NCBI GenBank assembly: GCA_024278775.1
Contig: JAJRSP010000273.1
Location: forward strand, 1 to 17,215
DNA: 17,215 bases
Direction of reading: 5' to 3'
Source: Planctomycetota bacterium
Lineage (GTDB): Bacteria > Planctomycetota > Phycisphaerae > UBA1845
In this document: positions 13,753 to 17,215 of the stretch, one piece after another
How the letters are laid out: the number at the start of each line of letters is the position of its first letter
How positions within the stretch are numbered: position 1 is the first letter of the stretch
Program-made: the position numbers and the translations under genes
Notes under the pieces: model-generated
What the model was told of the DNA's origin: nothing
Seen by the model: the letters and a program-made list of their open reading frames with translations, nothing else
Database searches by the model: none

Positions 13753-15684
13753 ATGACCACGCTCGACTCGACACCTCCTACCCCGGCCGTCGGAAACGAC
13801 CTGTTCGTACACAATATGCGTCAGCTCTGGCGGCATGATCCTTCGCTGGCGCTTCGGGTCGACGCGGTGACCGATGAGGAGCGGTTTCCGATCGAACCGG
13901 CGCGTTCGGGGGCGTGGACCGTGCGGGCGGCCGGTCCAGACGGTAAGCCATTCTATTTGCACAGTCGATACGATCCGGAGTCGGAGGCGAATCGGCTGGC
14001 GTCTTCCGTAGAGATCGAGGGGAACTTCGGCTTTATCGTTTCGGGGCTGGGGCTCGGCTATCACGTCACGGCGCTGTGCGAACGTATTCAGGGCGACGCC
14101 CTCGTGGTGGTCTGCGAACCGAGTGTGGAGATGATCGCAACGGCCTTTACCTGTGTGGACTTCGCCGGACTGATTGAGTCTCGACGCATTCTGTTCCTTA
14201 CCGACGCGGACAAGGGCCGCCTACATGAACTGTTGAAACCGTACGGTACGCTCATCATGCTGGGCACGCAGTTCGTCCGCCACGAGCCATCCATGCGTCT
14301 CGCGGAGAAGCCGCACGCGGCTATCAACAGTGCCATCGCCGAGTTCGTCACCTACACGCGCATGACGCTGATGACGCTCGTGTCCAACTCGAAGATCACC
14401 TGCCAGAACATCGCGATGAACCTCGTGCATTATGTGCAAACCCCGCCGATCGACATTTTGCGGAATCGGTTTGCGGGCAACCCGTGCGTAGTGATCTCGG
14501 CTGGCCCGTCGCTGTCGCGTAATATCGACCAATTGGCGGCGCTGAAGGGGCGCGCAGTGCTGTGCGCGGTGCAGACAGCGCTCAAGCCGCTGATGGCGCG
14601 GGGTATCGTGCCGGACTTTGCAACCAGCCTGGATTTTCATGAGATGTCCCGGAAGTTTTACGATGGGGCCGGCGACTTGAGCCGGGTTCACCTGGTGGCG
14701 GAGCCGAAGGCGTCGTGGCACGTGACCGACCGTTACCCCGGCCCGATGTCGCTGCTGGACAACGACTGGGCGCGTCTTGTCATCGGCGAGAAGCTGGCCG
14801 CCCGCGACGGACTCAAAGCCGGAGCCACCGTGGCGCACCTGGCGTTCTATCTGGCCGTCTACATGGGGTGTGATCCGATTATTTTCGTCGGCCAAGACTT
14901 AGCGTTTACGGGACATGTGTTCTACGTGCCGGGGGTGGAGATTCATCAGGCGTGGCGGAGTGAGATCAACCGATTCAACAGCATGGAACAGAAGGAGTGG
15001 GATCGGATCATGCGAAACGGATCGATCCTGCGCCGGGTGAAGGGTCTCGACGGCGGCGAACTGTATACCGACGAGCTGCTGTTCACCTACCTCGAACAGT
15101 TCGAGACGGACATCAGCCAGACGCAGCCGCGCGTCATCGACGCCACCGAGGGCGGCGCATTCATCCGTGGTACGACCAGTATGCCGTTGGCTCAGGTCGT
15201 CGAGCAGTGTTGTGACCGGCCGATTAATCCGGAGCGGTTCGCCTATCGTGAAAAAACGAACTGGCGCGACCCGTCGCGGCTTGAGGCCACGCATACGGAA
15301 CTGCAACGGCGCGTCGACGAGATTGAAGGTGTCATCACCATGTGTGATGAACTGCTCTCGGTGTTTGCGGAGCTGGACGAGCTGACCCACGACGCGACGC
15401 GCTTCAACAAACGACTCGCGCGCGTGGATGAGCTGCGGGTGATGATCGAGCAGGATGCGCGATCGTACCAGATCGTCAACGCGGCCACCCAGTTGGCAGA
15501 GCTACGACGGTTCTCGGCCGACCGACACATCACGGCCACCACCACCGACGACGCCGACCGCGCTAAGCGTCAGCTCAAACGCGATAGGGAGTTCATCACG
15601 GGCGTGCGTGACGGCGCGAAAGAAGTCAAGCCCATCTTGAGCGATGCGCTGCAACGGGTTCGCGAAGCGGAGTCACTCGTATGA
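13753..15684 (+). CDS. Maf/DUF115 family protein (MptE-like; motility accessory or glycosyltransferase-like)
   Basis: This encodes 643 residues. ATG 13753 is chosen because the longer open frame overlaps aat; the ribosome binding site is weak (GGAT about 7 bases upstream). The protein matches the Maf family: an N-terminal region with FGFIVSGLGLGYHV, then the central MptE-like Rossmann fold with CVVISAGPSLSRNI (Cys245 to Ile258), DFATSLDFHE, and FVGQDLAFTG (378-387). The C-terminal third is helical and probably forms a coiled coil (about 510-640). In flagellated bacteria Maf proteins transfer nonulosonic (sialic-like) sugars to flagellin; related MptE-like domains make diphosphate bonds. Which activity applies here is not visible. 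The stop overlaps the next start (ATGA), so the following gene is translationally coupled and likely functions with it. Confidence 0.85.
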   Translation: MTTLDSTPPTPAVGNDLFVHNMRQLWRHDPSLALRVDAVTDEERFPIEPARSGAWTVRAAGPDGKPFYLHSRYDPESEANRLASSVEIEGNFGFIVSGLGLGYHVTALCERIQGDALVVVCEPSVEMIATAFTCVDFAGLIESRRILFLTDADKGRLHELLKPYGTLIMLGTQFVRHEPSMRLAEKPHAAINSAIAEFVTYTRMTLMTLVSNSKITCQNIAMNLVHYVQTPPIDILRNRFAGNPCVVISAGPSLSRNIDQLAALKGRAVLCAVQTALKPLMARGIVPDFATSLDFHEMSRKFYDGAGDLSRVHLVAEPKASWHVTDRYPGPMSLLDNDWARLVIGEKLAARDGLKAGATVAHLAFYLAVYMGCDPIIFVGQDLAFTGHVFYVPGVEIHQAWRSEINRFNSMEQKEWDRIMRNGSILRRVKGLDGGELYTDELLFTYLEQFETDISQTQPRVIDATEGGAFIRGTTSMPLAQVVEQCCDRPINPERFAYREKTNWRDPSRLEATHTELQRRVDEIEGVITMCDELLSVFAELDELTHDATRFNKRLARVDELRVMIEQDARSYQIVNAATQLAELRRFSADRHITATTTDDADRAKRQLKRDREFITGVRDGAKEVKPILSDALQRVREAESLV

Positions 15685-17215
15685 AGGTGATCGCCGCGAT
15701 GCAGGTCAATCTGGACGTGACACCGCTTGGCACGAGGAGCCGACTCGAGATGGAAATCGCCGGGGAGATTGTGCTGCGTCGTACGATCGGTCGCCTGAAC
15801 CGAATGGAGGCGGCCTGCGACGTGTTCGTGCTCTGTCCCGAAGCGCAGTCGGATCGGTGTCGGCCACGGATTGAAGGCACGGGTGCCACGCTCATGCCGT
15901 TTTCCGGAGGAGGACCGCCGTGGCGAAATCTCGTGGCCTCGGCTCGGAAATGGTCGCTCGACGGGTGGCGCGGCGGCATCGGCGGCGCGGTTGGTTTTGA
16001 TGAATTCGTGGACTGTCGCCTTCTCTCCGGGCTGCTGGATACGGCACCGGCTGACGCCGTGTTGTGTGTGCCGCCGGATGCGCCGTTGCTGTTGCCGGAG
16101 TTGGCCGACGGCATGATCCGACTGCTTGAAGAAACGGCCCACGACAGCCGGATGATTTTCTCGCAGGCCCCACCCGGATTGGCCGGGTTGCTCATGCAGG
16201 ATGACCTGGTGCGTGAGTTGGCCGGGCAGAATATGCCCGTCGGCTGGGTGTTTTCGTACAAGCCGGACGCGCCGCAGAAGGATCTGATTTTTCTGCCGTG
16301 CTGCTACGAGATACCGCCCGAGTTGCGATATGCCTCGGGCCGACTTGTGGCCGACACGGATCGGTCCCTGCGTCGGATCGTGGACCTTCTCTCGGAGCAC
16401 CCCGAGGCCGACGCGCGGACCCTCGGCGCATGGCTGCAACGACGGGAAGCTGAACACGTCCCGCCTCGCCCGCACGAAGTCGAGATCGAGCTCACGACCG
16501 ACGACCCCTATCCGAACGTGCTGCTACGACCACGCGGGTCTCGCGTGCCGCAGCGCGGTCCGATTTCGATCGGCGCGGTGGAGCGTATCGCAAGAGAGCT
16601 ATGCGAAGAGGATGATCCGTTGATTGTTCTGGGCGGTTTCGGCGACCCGCTCCGGCATCCGGAGTTTGGCGATGTGCTCGCGTGCCTGCGACGCGTCGCA
16701 GACAACACGGACGCGCGGTCTTCTCTGGGCATTTGTGTGCGTACGACCGGCGTGGATCTGTCCGAGGCGGTGATTAACCGGATGATCGATCACGGTGTGG
16801 ACGTGTTACAGGTCTCGCTCGATGCCTGGACGCCCGAGTTATACGGCCGGCTTCACACACCCGAGCATCCGGAAGAGCCCGATTTGGATCGCGTCCTGGC
16901 CCATCTCGATCGATTGGCGCAGCTTCGAGAGCAACGGCGATCCGTTCGCCCGATTCTCGTGCCGGATTTCGTCAAGGCGAAAGACAACCTTCACGAGATG
17001 GATGCGTTCCACGACGGCTGGATCCGCCGCAACGGCGCGCTATCCATCACGGGATACAGTCATCACGGCGGGCAGTGCGAGGATCGAAGTGTCATCCGCA
17101 TGGCACCTCCGGCGCGAATCGCCTGCCGGCGCCTTGGTTCGCGCGCCGTGGTGCTGGCCGACGGATCGGTTACGGCGTGCGACCAGGACTTCATGGGGGC
17201 ACACCCCATCGGCCA
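15681..17215 (+). CDS. SpsF-like nucleotidyltransferase fused to a cysteine-less radical SAM-like and SPASM domain (partial)
   Basis: ATG 15681 overlaps the upstream stop in ATGA. The frame is open to the window end, showing 511 residues. The N-terminal third resembles SpsF/CMP-sugar synthetase-type nucleotidyltransferases: LGTRSRLEMEIAGEIVLRRT (compare GStRLPGK in the family, with the lysine lost) and VLCVPPDAPLLLPE (128-140). From about 266 the chain follows a radical SAM barrel: EVEIELTTDDPYPNVLLRP, ISIGAVERIARELC and LGGFGDPLRHPEF (317-329), then VLQVSLDAW. The expected CxxxCxxC after ELT is absent. A SPASM-like start follows: IAC (Cys482), LADGSVTAC (Cys500), CDQDFMG. The order matches what I recall of spiro-SPASM proteins in spirochaetes. 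It is probably involved in sugar activation or glycan modification together with the Maf protein; catalytic status is uncertain. Confidence 0.75.
   Translation, partial: MKVIAAMQVNLDVTPLGTRSRLEMEIAGEIVLRRTIGRLNRMEAACDVFVLCPEAQSDRCRPRIEGTGATLMPFSGGGPPWRNLVASARKWSLDGWRGGIGGAVGFDEFVDCRLLSGLLDTAPADAVLCVPPDAPLLLPELADGMIRLLEETAHDSRMIFSQAPPGLAGLLMQDDLVRELAGQNMPVGWVFSYKPDAPQKDLIFLPCCYEIPPELRYASGRLVADTDRSLRRIVDLLSEHPEADARTLGAWLQRREAEHVPPRPHEVEIELTTDDPYPNVLLRPRGSRVPQRGPISIGAVERIARELCEEDDPLIVLGGFGDPLRHPEFGDVLACLRRVADNTDARSSLGICVRTTGVDLSEAVINRMIDHGVDVLQVSLDAWTPELYGRLHTPEHPEEPDLDRVLAHLDRLAQLREQRRSVRPILVPDFVKAKDNLHEMDAFHDGWIRRNGALSITGYSHHGGQCEDRSVIRMAPPARIACRRLGSRAVVLADGSVTACDQDFMGAHPIG

Noticed and set aside
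15570..16475. Minus-strand frame of 301 codons at the Maf/SPASM junction
   Set aside because: It runs opposite two overlapping genes with recognisable motifs and has an arginine- and histidine-rich composition typical of antisense reading of GC-rich DNA.

Overview
The window most likely comes from a planctomycete (Planctomycetota). The signs are a giant CSLREA/beta-helix surface protein ending in a dockerin-like EF-hand pair, a second large exported protein with an IPTL-CTERM-like tail, IS630-type transposase pieces, a Gram-negative type Aat, and a Maf-type protein. This assignment is inferred from protein style; there is no rRNA or other phylogenetic marker in the window.

Left part (1-7286). 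The window opens with the first 15 codons of an IS630-family transposase on the minus strand. Next comes a 2100-residue exported minus-strand protein (257-6559). It joins a CSLREA region, a long repetitive beta-helix, a metzincin-type zinc protease, a Pmp-like second beta-helix and a C-terminal dockerin-like domain. A 727-bp non-coding stretch follows, holding its promoter and a decayed, frameshifted transposase scar made of two different pieces.

Middle part (7287-12236). A second minus-strand exported giant of 1397 residues carries an alpha/beta-hydrolase (lipase-like) domain with a complete candidate triad, a PKD/Ig-like domain and an IPAVSTWG membrane anchor. A clean extended -10 promoter precedes it. 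A small plus-strand ORF with a good ribosome binding site diverges from it. A minus-strand tRNA-Ser(GCU) then marks the boundary to more housekeeping-like DNA.

Right part (12237-17215). An 879-bp gene-free stretch contains several inverted repeats. It is followed by a tight plus-strand run: aat (leucyl/phenylalanyl-tRNA-protein transferase), a Maf/DUF115 family protein, and, overlapping it by ATGA, a protein that runs off the window. This last protein combines an SpsF-like nucleotidyltransferase region, a radical-SAM-like barrel lacking the CxxxCxxC cluster motif, and the start of a SPASM domain. The Maf and SPASM genes look like a translationally coupled pair, probably concerned with surface or flagellar glycan biosynthesis. 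The most unusual items are this cysteine-less radical SAM/SPASM fusion, the protease placed between two kinds of beta-helix, and the signs of mobile DNA on the left side of the tRNA gene.
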